Below are positions 15,532 through 22,621 of a stretch of 37,040 nucleotides of DNA, in pieces. The notes beneath the pieces were generated by a model. The model was not told the DNA's origin, searched no databases, and saw only the letters and a program-made list of their open reading frames with translations. Position numbers and translations under genes: made by a program. The DNA lies in assembly GCA_022797295.1 (NCBI GenBank), contig JAAWKH010000018.1, positions 1 through 37,040 of the forward strand, read 5' to 3'. This stretch comes from Peptococcaceae bacterium (GTDB lineage Bacteria > Bacillota > Dehalobacteriia > UBA4068 > UBA4997). The first letter of the stretch is position 1. Every line of letters begins with the position of its first letter.

Positions 15532-15561
15532 TTGACAAAACGATTGTTCGTACTGTATAAT
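15532..15561 (+). promoter_or_regulatory. Consensus promoter of the DNA alkylation repair gene, with LexA-like box
   Basis: TTGACA (15532-15537) and TATAAT (15556-15561) with an 18-base spacer. Read on the minus strand, 15537-15550 is CGAACAATCGTTTT. This fits 12 of 14 positions of the Gram-positive LexA/DinR consensus CGAACRNRYGTTYG and lies in the spacer, where a repressor would block transcription. The promoter is firm; the SOS box is tentative. Confidence 0.7.
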
Positions 15562-15592
15562 ATAGACAACAATACCATCGGAGGAGTTTTTT

Positions 15593-16303
15593 ATGCCAAA
15601 CAACACCAAAAATGCCAATTTTGAATTTGTCAGCCAGTTTTTGCAGGAGAATGCAGAGCCAGATTACCGCGATTTTTCGGCCGGACTGGTGCCAGGCTGT
15701 GAAGAAATGCTGGGTGTGCGAATTCCTAAACTGCGTGCGCTTGCCAAGCAAATCTGTAAGCAGGACTTCCGCGCCTTTTTAACCGACTACCATAAACAGT
15801 ATTTTGAGGATACCATGCTGCACGGCTTGGTGCTGGCCGGGGCCAAAATGCCAATGGAGGAACGGCTGCAATGGCTGGCCGATTTTCTGCCGCAAATCAA
15901 CAACTGGTCAATCTGCGATTGCACCAGCACCACTTTCAATCTGAAACAGCCGGCGGAGGCCGCCCAGATGTACGCCTTTCTGCTCAGCCACAGCCAAAAT
16001 CCCCTGCCTTACGCCCGGCGTTTTGTGTTGGTAATGCTGTTGGCTCATTATCTGCAACCGCAATATCTGGCTGATATTCTGCGCCTGCTGGAAGAAGTGC
16101 CAGGCAACGATTATTACGTGAATATGGCCAAAGCTTGGCTGCTGGCCACCCTGTTTGTCAAATATCGGGAAGAAGGGCTGGCTTATCTGCAAAACAGCCG
16201 CCTTGATGATTTCACCTATAACAAATCTCTGCAAAAGATATTGGAATCCCGGCGTATGCTGCCAGAGGACAAAGAACTTATCCGCTCAATGAAAAGAAAA
16301 TGA
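15593..16303 (+). CDS. DNA alkylation repair enzyme (AlkD-like, HEAT-repeat)
   Basis: A 236-residue, all-helical protein of the AlkC/AlkD superfamily, DNA glycosylases that remove alkylated bases through a HEAT-repeat scaffold. Conserved elements include GVRIPKLRALAKQI near the N-terminus, NNWSICDC (about residues 102-109), YARRFVLVMLLAHY, and the segment YYVNMAKAWLLATLFVKY typical of the family. Length fits the smaller clostridial members. GGAGGAG at 15580-15586 precedes the ATG. The gene stands alone between two divergent/convergent minus-strand operons. The promoter suggests SOS control. The substrate range is not predictable from sequence. Confidence 0.88.
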   Translation: MPNNTKNANFEFVSQFLQENAEPDYRDFSAGLVPGCEEMLGVRIPKLRALAKQICKQDFRAFLTDYHKQYFEDTMLHGLVLAGAKMPMEERLQWLADFLPQINNWSICDCTSTTFNLKQPAEAAQMYAFLLSHSQNPLPYARRFVLVMLLAHYLQPQYLADILRLLEEVPGNDYYVNMAKAWLLATLFVKYREEGLAYLQNSRLDDFTYNKSLQKILESRRMLPEDKELIRSMKRK

Positions 16304-16321
16304 AACGCAAGTAAATAAAAC

Positions 16322-16351
16322 GGCCTGCCGGAAAATTTTAACCGACAGGCC
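16322..16351. terminator. Terminator shared by the alkylation repair gene and thyX
   Basis: 16322-16331 pairs with 16342-16351 over ten bases. On the minus-strand RNA the one imperfect position is a G-U pair and a T-rich tract follows. On the plus-strand RNA it is a C-A mismatch. It therefore works best for the thyX transcript. Confidence 0.75.
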
Positions 16352-16363
16352 ATTTCATTTACT

Positions 16364-17044
16364 TTATCTCTCCAACACGTTAGCACAACGGCCACAGCTC
16401 ATCGCCCCCTCAAAGCAAATCCCAATGCTTTCACAGGTTGGGCCGGCCTTAGCAAACAACAGAGGGGCCACATTGCGAACCTCGGCCAGCATAGCGTTAG
16501 CCAAAGCGCGGATTTCCCACTGCGCCCGCTGGCAGCAACGCAGCTCAAAAAAGTGCCAAAGGCTGCGCACGTTCATGGTCAAAACCAGGCTGGTTGAAGC
16601 CGCGTTGGGCAGCACAAAACGAGCGTCCTCCGCCGGCACACCGGCCGCCAACAGCTGTTCATAAACCCGCTGCATTTCCGCCATCGCCGCGTCAAACTGT
16701 TGAGCTAATTCCGGCTTGGCGGCAATTTTAGGCGGAGTTACGTAATCAAATTGCTTTTCCTTAACATAACGCTGCGATTTCTGGGAAAAGGAAACGCCAA
16801 TCCGGTGACGCACCAGCTGATGAGAGCAAGCCCGGCTAATGCCGTCAATGGCAAAGGTGAAGCTGACGTGCTCCATCGGGCTTTCATGCCCCAGCGAAAC
16901 CAGCTTGCGCACAAAGGCTTGCACCTTGTCCGGCGTAAAATCCGCCAAAAGCTCGTCCGCCGTTTTGGCCGAATAACACAAGCGAGCGGCAGCCGCCACC
17001 AAACGTTCCGGCTCCGGCGTGTGCTCCAACAAAATCACTTTCAC
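16364..17044 (-). CDS. thyX: FAD-dependent thymidylate synthase
   Basis: ThyX makes dTMP from dUMP using FAD, NADPH and methylene-tetrahydrofolate. The 226-residue product shows GHESPMEHVSFTF, the preceding-helix SRACSHQLVRHR, the RHR signature with FSQKSQRYV, and a C-terminal Cys-rich tail (CESIGICFEGAMSCGRC). I start it at GTG 17042-17044, eight bases after AAGGAG, giving a GTGA overlap of four bases with the mrnC stop. This implies translational coupling. A longer N-terminus starting at 17071 has no ribosome binding site. Between RHR and the conserved Ser there are eight residues rather than the seven of the textbook motif. Confidence 0.95.
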   Translation of the reverse strand: MKVILLEHTPEPERLVAAAARLCYSAKTADELLADFTPDKVQAFVRKLVSLGHESPMEHVSFTFAIDGISRACSHQLVRHRIGVSFSQKSQRYVKEKQFDYVTPPKIAAKPELAQQFDAAMAEMQRVYEQLLAAGVPAEDARFVLPNAASTSLVLTMNVRSLWHFFELRCCQRAQWEIRALANAMLAEVRNVAPLLFAKAGPTCESIGICFEGAMSCGRCANVLER

Positions 17045-17445
17045 TGCAAATTCTCCTTTCGCATTTGCCAAAGCTGCGCAAAACAGTCATCCAGGCGTTC
17101 CCAATCCGCGCACAGATACCAATAGCCCACCAAAGCCTCCATTCCCGTGGCCAAGCGGTAATTAGCCACCGTGGCGCCTTTGGGAATGTGCATACCTTTG
17201 GCGTTGCGGCCACGCCGCAGCACCGTCTGTTCCACTTCATTCAAGCCAGGTTGCAGCCGGTGGGCCAGCTGAGCCTGAGTAGCGGCACAAACCAACTCAA
17301 TCGCATTCTTATGCAGGTCGTCCACCCGGCGCAACCCCTGCTTCAGCAGGTAATTGCGCACTGCCATTTCATAGTAGCCATCACCAATATAGGCCAAAGT
17401 CAAGGCCGGCAGCAATTCCGGGTCATCTTGTAAATATTGTAACAT
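17041..17445 (-). CDS. mrnC: Mini-ribonuclease III
   Basis: A 134-residue catalytic RNase III domain without the double-stranded-RNA-binding domain, which in Bacillus matures 23S rRNA ends. LAYIGDGYYEMAVRNYL contains the catalytic Asp22 region, and ATGMEALVGYWYL contains Glu103. The segment RGRNAKGMHIPKGATVANYRLATG is characteristic of the family. AGGTGGG precedes the ATG. The order cysS-mrnC is conserved across Bacillota; thyX follows with a four-base overlap. Confidence 0.95.
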   Translation of the reverse strand: MLQYLQDDPELLPALTLAYIGDGYYEMAVRNYLLKQGLRRVDDLHKNAIELVCAATQAQLAHRLQPGLNEVEQTVLRRGRNAKGMHIPKGATVANYRLATGMEALVGYWYLCADWERLDDCFAQLWQMRKENLQ

Positions 17446-17491
17446 TTGTTGTTCCCACCTTAATATTTCTTCAGCTTAAAACATCGCCAGC

Positions 17492-18904
17492 TTATTCTAA
17501 AATCTTCCAACGCACCGCGTCGGCGCCATCCTCCAAGGCAATACCGCACTCTTTCAAAGCGTCGCGGATATAATCTGCGGTTCCCCAATCCTTGCGCTGT
17601 CTGGCCTGCTGGCGCACCTCAATCAGCAAATCCATCAGCTTGCCCACCAACTCGTCGTTAAGTCCTTTTTGGCGCGGCTTAATGCAGGCAATCACCTCAT
17701 CCAAAGCCTCCAAAAGCCGCAACGCATCCTGCACCGCGGTTTGCTCCGCCTGGGCGGCGTGCGTGTTCACCGCTTTGGTAAAATCGAAAATTGCAGCAAT
17801 CGCCAAAGCAGTATTAAAATCATCATCCATTGCCGCAGCAAAGCAATGCTGCAAAGTTTCCGCCGCCTGGCGCAAAGCGTCAGAAGCCTCCGGTTGCGGA
17901 TCCGCCGCCGGCTGCTCCGCCAATTCCTGCAACAAAGCATAGGCATTGCGAATCCGCCCCAAGCTTTTGGCGGCAATTTGCAGCTTTTCGTCATCAAAAT
18001 CAATCGGGCTACGGTAATGCGTATTCAAAAGATAAAAACGTACCACATCGCCGGGGAACTTTTCCAAAATCTCCCTGAGCAAAAAGAAATTGCCCAATGA
18101 TTTACTCATCTTCTCATCATTCACCGTGATAAAGCCATTATGCAGCCAATGGCGGGCAAAACAGCAACCGCTGGCCGCCTCCGCCTGGGCGATTTCATTT
18201 TCATGATGCGGAAAAATCAAATCTGCACCACCGCCATGAATATCAAAACCATCTCCCAAATATTCCCGGCTCATCACAGAGCACTCAATATGCCAACCCG
18301 GCCGGCCCGGCCCCCAAGGGCTTTCCCAACTTGGTTCGCCCGGTTTTGCCGCTTTCCACAAGGCAAAATCCATCGGGTTGCGCTTTTGCTCGCCCACCTG
18401 CACCCGGGCCCCGGCCTGCATATCCTCCAAATCCCGGCCGGAAAGTTTGCCGTAATCCGCAAAGCTCTCCACCGCAAAATAAACGTCGCCGTTCACCTCG
18501 TAGGCCGCGCCCTTAGCCAGCAACTGCTCCACCAAAGCGATAATTTGCGGCATATGCTCCGTCACTCTGGGGTGCACGTCCGCCGGCAACACGTTCAGCT
18601 CCTGCACATCCTCAAAGTAAGCGGCAATATATTTTTCCGCCACCGCCGCCGCGCTGCTTTTCTCTTCAATGGCTCGGTTGATGATTTTATCATCAACATC
18701 AGTAAAATTCTGCACATAAGTCACCGCATAGCCAGCATATTTGAAATAGCGACGGATTGTGTCAAAAACCACAATCGGCCGGGCATTGCCCAAATGGATA
18801 TAATTATACACCGTCGGCCCGCAAACATACATAGCAACCTTGCCGGCATCTCTGGGCACAAAATCCACCTTATGCCCCTCCATAGTATTGTAAACCTGAA
18901 TCAT
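17492..18904 (-). CDS. cysS: Cysteinyl-tRNA synthetase
   Basis: Class I synthetase that charges tRNA-Cys. The 470-residue product carries Cys28 (CGPTVYNYIHLGN), the HIGH-type HLGN at 37-40, the zinc ligands C208, H233 and E237 (WHIECS, PHHENE), and KMSKS at 265-269. The C-terminal DALR-like helical domain and the anticodon-binding tail are complete. The start is ATG 18902-18904, eight to nine bases after AAAGGAGTG; an upstream in-frame start would precede that site. mrnC follows after 46 bases. No T-box leader is visible in the 148-base upstream gap. Confidence 0.97.
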   Translation of the reverse strand: MIQVYNTMEGHKVDFVPRDAGKVAMYVCGPTVYNYIHLGNARPIVVFDTIRRYFKYAGYAVTYVQNFTDVDDKIINRAIEEKSSAAAVAEKYIAAYFEDVQELNVLPADVHPRVTEHMPQIIALVEQLLAKGAAYEVNGDVYFAVESFADYGKLSGRDLEDMQAGARVQVGEQKRNPMDFALWKAAKPGEPSWESPWGPGRPGWHIECSVMSREYLGDGFDIHGGGADLIFPHHENEIAQAEAASGCCFARHWLHNGFITVNDEKMSKSLGNFFLLREILEKFPGDVVRFYLLNTHYRSPIDFDDEKLQIAAKSLGRIRNAYALLQELAEQPAADPQPEASDALRQAAETLQHCFAAAMDDDFNTALAIAAIFDFTKAVNTHAAQAEQTAVQDALRLLEALDEVIACIKPRQKGLNDELVGKLMDLLIEVRQQARQRKDWGTADYIRDALKECGIALEDGADAVRWKILE

Positions 18905-18949
18905 CGCCAACACTCCTTTTGCCCTCTCCAAAATTAATATATTCTTTAT

Positions 18950-18958
18950 ATTTTAGCA
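18950..18958 (-). promoter_or_regulatory. Extended -10 promoter of cysS-mrnC-thyX
   Basis: TGCTAAAAT on the minus strand (TG-n-TAAAAT), 46 bases before the cysS start. No convincing -35 is seen. Confidence 0.45.
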
Positions 18959-19038
18959 TATTTCAGGCTGTAAAACCACTATTTTTTTTCGACAACAATC
19001 AACCGCAACCTTAAAGTAAGCGCTTGATTAATAAGGTC

Positions 19039-19061
19039 TACATTTGACAAAGTCAAATGTA
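19039..19061. repeat. Perfect 10-bp palindrome across the gluQ stop codon
   Basis: TACATTTGAC - AAA - GTCAAATGTA is symmetric over 23 bases and contains the gluQ stop codon. No T run follows on either strand, so it may be an operator-like site or a stabilising mRNA hairpin rather than an intrinsic terminator. Confidence 0.6.
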
Positions 19062-19976
19062 TGTGTTCACAACAATATCCTCTTTTGGCACCAGCTGCCA
19101 ATCAAAGCCGGCGATTAGCTGTTTGGGATGTTGCGGGCGCGGCTCCGGCTGCAAACCCGCCAGCCAAGCCAACCAACCCACCAACTGTGGAGCCGTGCAG
19201 CTGGCCCGCAAAGCGCCCATATCCAAACTGCGCTCCCGTTTGGCCAAGCGTTTGCCGTCCGCAGCCAGCAGCAACGGAACGTGACAAAACTGCGGCGGTG
19301 CAAAACCCAACTGTTGGTGCAACCAAACCTGCCGTGGCGCGGAGCTTAACAAATCCCGGCCGCGCACCACTCGGTTCACACCCATTGCCGCATCATCAAC
19401 CACCACCGCCAGCTGATAAGCAAAAACGCCGTCGGAACGCTTGATGATGAAGTCGCCACCATCCAACGCCAGGTTTTCCACATATTCGCCCAAGTGGCCG
19501 TCCTGCACCGCCAGCCTTTCCGCCGGCGCCCGAACTCGCCAAGCCGCCCGCTCGCCGGCTGCCAGCCGTCGTTGCTGCACCGCCGCCGGCAAATCGCGGC
19601 AAGGGCAAACTCCCGGCCCAGCCTCGCCCAAATGCGGAGCCGAAGCCGCCAACCGCTCCGCCCGGCTGCAAAAGCAAGGATAAACCAAACCAGCAGCCTG
19701 GAGTTTAGCAAAAGCCGCAGCGTAAAGCTCGGTGCGCTGGCTTTGGCAAAACTGAGGCTGCAAACCGCCCTCGTCCCAATCCAAGCCCAGCCATTGCAGG
19801 TCATCCACCAACTGCTCCGCTTTGGCTCGTGAACAGCGTTCGGGGTCCAAATCCTCAATGCGTAGCCACAAACGGCCGCCGGCCCGCCGCACATCAAGCC
19901 AGGCCAGTAAGGCTGCAAAAACATTGCCCAGGTGCATTCGCCCGCTAGGCGACGGTGCAAAACGCCCCACCAACAT
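19053..19976 (-). CDS. gluQ: Glutamyl-Q tRNA(Asp) synthetase
   Basis: A truncated GluRS-like class I enzyme that attaches glutamate to the queuosine base of tRNA-Asp. GRFAPSPSGRMHLGN carries the HIGH-type HLGN (15-18). A zinc site is suggested by PCFCSR (about 101-103) and VCPCRDL (about 124-126), and KRLAKRE is the KMSKS equivalent. The absence of a GluRS anticodon domain (protein only 307 residues) identifies GluQRS rather than GluRS. I start it at ATG 19974-19976, eight bases after AGGAGG; an ATG at 19998-20000 lies upstream of that site. It stands apart from neighbours. GluQRS is better known from Proteobacteria, cyanobacteria and Actinobacteria. Confidence 0.93.
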   Translation of the reverse strand: MLVGRFAPSPSGRMHLGNVFAALLAWLDVRRAGGRLWLRIEDLDPERCSRAKAEQLVDDLQWLGLDWDEGGLQPQFCQSQRTELYAAAFAKLQAAGLVYPCFCSRAERLAASAPHLGEAGPGVCPCRDLPAAVQQRRLAAGERAAWRVRAPAERLAVQDGHLGEYVENLALDGGDFIIKRSDGVFAYQLAVVVDDAAMGVNRVVRGRDLLSSAPRQVWLHQQLGFAPPQFCHVPLLLAADGKRLAKRERSLDMGALRASCTAPQLVGWLAWLAGLQPEPRPQHPKQLIAGFDWQLVPKEDIVVNTYI

Positions 19977-20006
19977 CAATTTCGCCTCCTCTTCAGGCAT
20001 TTATAG

Positions 20007-20022
20007 GGGATAAATTTGTCCC
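20007..20022. promoter_or_regulatory. Near-perfect palindrome upstream of gluQ
   Basis: GGGA-T-AAATTT-G-TCCC is symmetric apart from one position. It lies 30 to 46 bases before the chosen gluQ start and could be an operator. No regulator is identified. Confidence 0.3.
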
Positions 20023-20040
20023 AAACAGAACTATTCACAG

Positions 20041-20076
20041 AAAAGGAGCCGCCCCAAACCCCAGGCTGCTCCTTTT
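20041..20076. terminator. Terminator after the YbjQ gene
   Basis: AAAAGGAGC (20041-20049) pairs with 20068-20076, flanked by A and T runs. On the minus strand it ends the YbjQ transcript before gluQ. The hairpin is symmetric enough to work in both directions. Confidence 0.7.
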
Positions 20077-20129
20077 GTCTAACAAATCGTTTTATAAATA
20101 TTTGTGTATTTCCCGTCTATAAAGCGTTT

Positions 20130-20441
20130 TCACACAAAACGAACAGCCGTGCCGTAGGCCATAACCTCGGCAGCGCCCTGCATCACCGCAGAAGAGGCAT
20201 AGCGAACATTAACCACTGCGTCTGCCTGCAAAGCCTCCGCTTCCGCCACCATCCGTTTGGTTGCCAGGGCTCTGGCCTCGTTCATCATCTCGTTATAGGC
20301 TTTCAACTCTCCGCCCACCAGAGTTTTAAAACCCTGCGTAATATCCCGGCCAATGTTTTTGGATTGGATGGTGCTGCCCTTAACCAAGCCCAGCATTTCC
20401 AACTTTTTACCCTCAATATAATCAGTATTGACTAAGATCAT
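20130..20441 (-). CDS. YbjQ / UPF0145 family protein
   Basis: A 103-residue soluble protein of the YbjQ family (DUF74, sometimes called heavy-metal-binding, pentameric in solved structures). Recognisable parts are GLVKGSTIQSKNIGRDITQGFKTLVGGELKAY, the helical ARALATKRMVAEAEALQADAVVNVRY and the terminal EVMAYGTAVRF. The physiological role is unknown. ATG 20439-20441 gives the family N-terminus MILVNTDYI, 11 bases after AAGGAG; two GTG codons upstream are closer to that site but less likely. It overlaps the end of the small membrane protein gene by 20 bases. Confidence 0.9.
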   Translation of the reverse strand: MILVNTDYIEGKKLEMLGLVKGSTIQSKNIGRDITQGFKTLVGGELKAYNEMMNEARALATKRMVAEAEALQADAVVNVRYASSAVMQGAAEVMAYGTAVRFV

Positions 20442-20673
20442 CCTCTTCACCACTCCTTATTTCTTTAATACGCTCCCACAACACATAAGCGCTAGCGCCG
20501 CAGCCCACCAAACAAGACAAGCACATCAAACCACCAAGCCAAACCGGCCCGCCAAAAGCAAGCATAACAGTCCCCAAACCAAAATAGACTATCGCCATCA
20601 AAATAAGCACTGCCACGGCTATAATAGTTATAATCACCGGCGCCAAAAGCTTACGCCAATACTTTCTAAGCAC
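20422..20673 (-). CDS. Small membrane protein, two predicted helices
   Basis: An 83-residue protein with a basic N-terminus (LRKYWRKLL), a long hydrophobic helix at about 11-33, a Gly-rich turn, a second helix at about 43-65, and a charged tail (ERIKEIRSGEEDDLSQY). I do not recognise the family. GGAGGTG precedes a GTG start. That ribosome binding site lies inside the spacer of a perfect consensus promoter, so transcripts from that promoter would begin past the GTG (see 20675-20703). Its stop is inside the YbjQ gene, suggesting coupled translation and possibly a membrane partner for YbjQ. Confidence 0.65.
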   Translation of the reverse strand: MLRKYWRKLLAPVIITIIAVAVLILMAIVYFGLGTVMLAFGGPVWLGGLMCLSCLVGCGASAYVLWERIKEIRSGEEDDLSQY

Positions 20674-20674
20674 A

Positions 20675-20703
20675 ATTATACACCTCCGTTTTCAGAATGT
20701 CAA
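20675..20703 (-). promoter_or_regulatory. Perfect consensus promoter overlapping the ribosome binding site of the small membrane gene
   Basis: On the minus strand TTGACA (20698-20703), 17 bases, TATAAT (20675-20680). GGAGGTG lies in the spacer and the GTG start (20671-20673) only one base past the -10, so the start of transcription (~20668) would fall inside codon 2 or 3. Confidence 0.65.
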
Positions 20704-20722
20704 GCCCAGGCCAAGCCTGGTT

Positions 20723-22393
20723 TTAAACTTTAGCGCTAGTTATCGTCACCGTTTTGCTGGCGTTGTCCCACTGCACCTGGCATTGCAGAGCCTCCGCCAC
20801 TGCGCGCAGGGGCAACATAGTGCGCCCGCCAACTGAAACCGCAGGCACATCCAACTGCTTCACAGTGTTGCCCACCCGCATTTCCTTGGAATCCAAAGCC
20901 AGTTGAATAGTTATATCATCACGGCGAGCTTCAATTTTACGGTCTTTGTAGCTCACAGACGCGCCCAGCTCCTGAAAAATAATTCGCATTGGCAACATCA
21001 CCCGGCCCTCCTCAATGTAGGGCTGCTGATCAAATGTCAGCTGCTTGCCATCCACCAAAACCCGCACGCCGTCTGCCGTTGGGGTTGGGTTTGGCAAAAC
21101 CGTCACCGTGGGCGGATTAGTTGCGGTCTGGTTTGTATCCGCGCCTGCGTTAGTATTCAGATAAGCCTGCCTAATAACCCGCTGCAAAGCCAGGCTGCTG
21201 TTAATAGAACCATAACGGAAGTGAATAACCCCAGACACCTGCGATTTGGCTGCGCAAGCCTTCATCTGCCGAGAAATCTCTGCACCGTCATACCAAGGAC
21301 TATCAGAAGCCTTGGCCTCCAAAGTTTTGTAATCTGCCAGACCAATGTAAAGCTTTACGTCAGTGCCAGTTACCTGCTCGCTCCACCAATTCAGCAAAGC
21401 CGTAAAATCAGCGGTTTTGTGGCCAGCCTCCCAGTAAATCTGCGGCGCAATGTAATCCAACCAGCCAGATTTAACCCACAAACGCGTGTCTGCATACATA
21501 TTAAAATAGGAAGAATAGGTGCTGGTGGTGGCGCTGCCCTCTGGGTGCAGATTGCTGCTGGCCCAAATGCCAGCCGGGCTAATCCCAAACTGTAAATCGG
21601 CCCGCACCTGGTGCAACGCCTTATCCAATCCCTGCACCAGCTGGTTCACATTATCACGCCGCCAATCGGAAATATCAGAAAAACCAGCTCCCAGCTCCGC
21701 AAAGGAAGCTGCATCGTCAAAATCCGTTCCGGGATAAAAATAGTCGTCCATATGCACGCCGTCAATGGCGTAATTTTGCGCCATTTCCACCGCACCGTCA
21801 ATCACCAGCTGGCGCACCTCCGGCAAGGCCGGATTGAAGTAGTAATTATCCTTATAAACAATCGTCCATTCCGGGTGCTGCTTGGCCGGGGAGCTGGCCG
21901 CCATTTTGTCCCACTCCGCCGCCGTTTTGGTAATACGATAAGGATTAATCCAAGCGTGCAGCTCCATACCGCGCTGGTGCGCGCCCTCCACCCAATAGGC
22001 CAACGGGTCAAAGCTGGCGTTGGGAGCAACGCCTTGCTGGCCGGTTAAGTAAATGCTCCAGGGATAAATTTTGGAGGGATAAATCGCGTCTGCACAAGGG
22101 CGCACCTGCAAGAAAATAGCATTAAAACCGCAGGCCTTAGCATTATCCAAAATTTTATCCGCCTGGCTGCGCAGCTCGTCCGCCGAGGTGGTGGGCTGGC
22201 TGGGATAATCCAAATTAATCACGCTGGAAACCCAAAGCCCGCGCATTTCCGTGCTAGCAGTCACGCCATTTGCCGCCGTGGCCGCCTCCGCCACTTTGTC
22301 CTCAGTCTGCAACGGCGGCAACAATGGCCAGGCCAGCACAAAAACCAACACCACCAAAACCGCCAACATCATTGTTTTACTTAAAATCTTCAA
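20723..22393 (-). CDS. GHL10 / DUF187 glycosidase-like protein with C-terminal stalk domain
   Basis: A 556-residue exported protein. An N-terminal hydrophobic segment (about 8-25) anchors or exports it. EMRGLWVSSVINLDYPSQPT (about 49-68) opens the GHL10 (DUF187, YngK-like) TIM-barrel, continuing through FNAIFLQVRPCADAIYPS, HAWINPYR, DGVHMDDYFYP and DYIAPQIYWE. A Thr/Asn/Pro linker leads to a copper-amine-oxidase-N-like stalk domain in the last ~115 residues (VMLPMRIIFQELGA, TMLPLRAVAEALQ). Family members act on cell-wall-related or other glycans, but activity is poorly characterised. The start is TTG 22391-22393, six bases after GGAGAG; an upstream GTG would put that site inside the gene. Confidence 0.87.
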   Translation of the reverse strand: MKILSKTMMLAVLVVLVFVLAWPLLPPLQTEDKVAEAATAANGVTASTEMRGLWVSSVINLDYPSQPTTSADELRSQADKILDNAKACGFNAIFLQVRPCADAIYPSKIYPWSIYLTGQQGVAPNASFDPLAYWVEGAHQRGMELHAWINPYRITKTAAEWDKMAASSPAKQHPEWTIVYKDNYYFNPALPEVRQLVIDGAVEMAQNYAIDGVHMDDYFYPGTDFDDAASFAELGAGFSDISDWRRDNVNQLVQGLDKALHQVRADLQFGISPAGIWASSNLHPEGSATTSTYSSYFNMYADTRLWVKSGWLDYIAPQIYWEAGHKTADFTALLNWWSEQVTGTDVKLYIGLADYKTLEAKASDSPWYDGAEISRQMKACAAKSQVSGVIHFRYGSINSSLALQRVIRQAYLNTNAGADTNQTATNPPTVTVLPNPTPTADGVRVLVDGKQLTFDQQPYIEEGRVMLPMRIIFQELGASVSYKDRKIEARRDDITIQLALDSKEMRVGNTVKQLDVPAVSVGGRTMLPLRAVAEALQCQVQWDNASKTVTITSAKV

Positions 22394-22568
22394 AAAATTC
22401 TCTCCTCTCCGCACTAACACGACTTAATACGTTAAATATAATTTATGCTCTGAACTCAACAGCTCTTTTAACAATCGGCCTGCCGTTCCACCAAAAACTA
22501 TCGTCATCTTCCTCCAAATTTCGCTCAACAGCTCAAAACATACAGGCTTATAAATTACTGTTTCTAAA

Positions 22569-22577
22569 ATTATACCA
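22569..22577 (-). promoter_or_regulatory. Extended -10 promoter of the GHL10 gene, with ~170-nt leader
   Basis: TGGTATAAT on the minus strand, predicting a start near 22562 and a long untranslated leader to 22393. The leader carries the 11-base motif GAGCTGTTGAG twice (22455-22465 and 22524-22534, minus strand). No known riboswitch was recognised. Confidence 0.55.
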
Positions 22578-22621
22578 CACCCAGCCCGCCATTTCCACTA
22601 AAATCTGTCGGTTGGAAAAAT

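Noticed and set aside
18140..18937. 265-codon plus-strand open frame opposite cysS
   Set aside because: Shadow of cysS, which has all catalytic motifs; no start signals.
18905..19052. T-box leader for cysS
   Set aside because: No specifier loop, no conserved T-box bulge sequence and no terminator/antiterminator pair in the 148-base gap.
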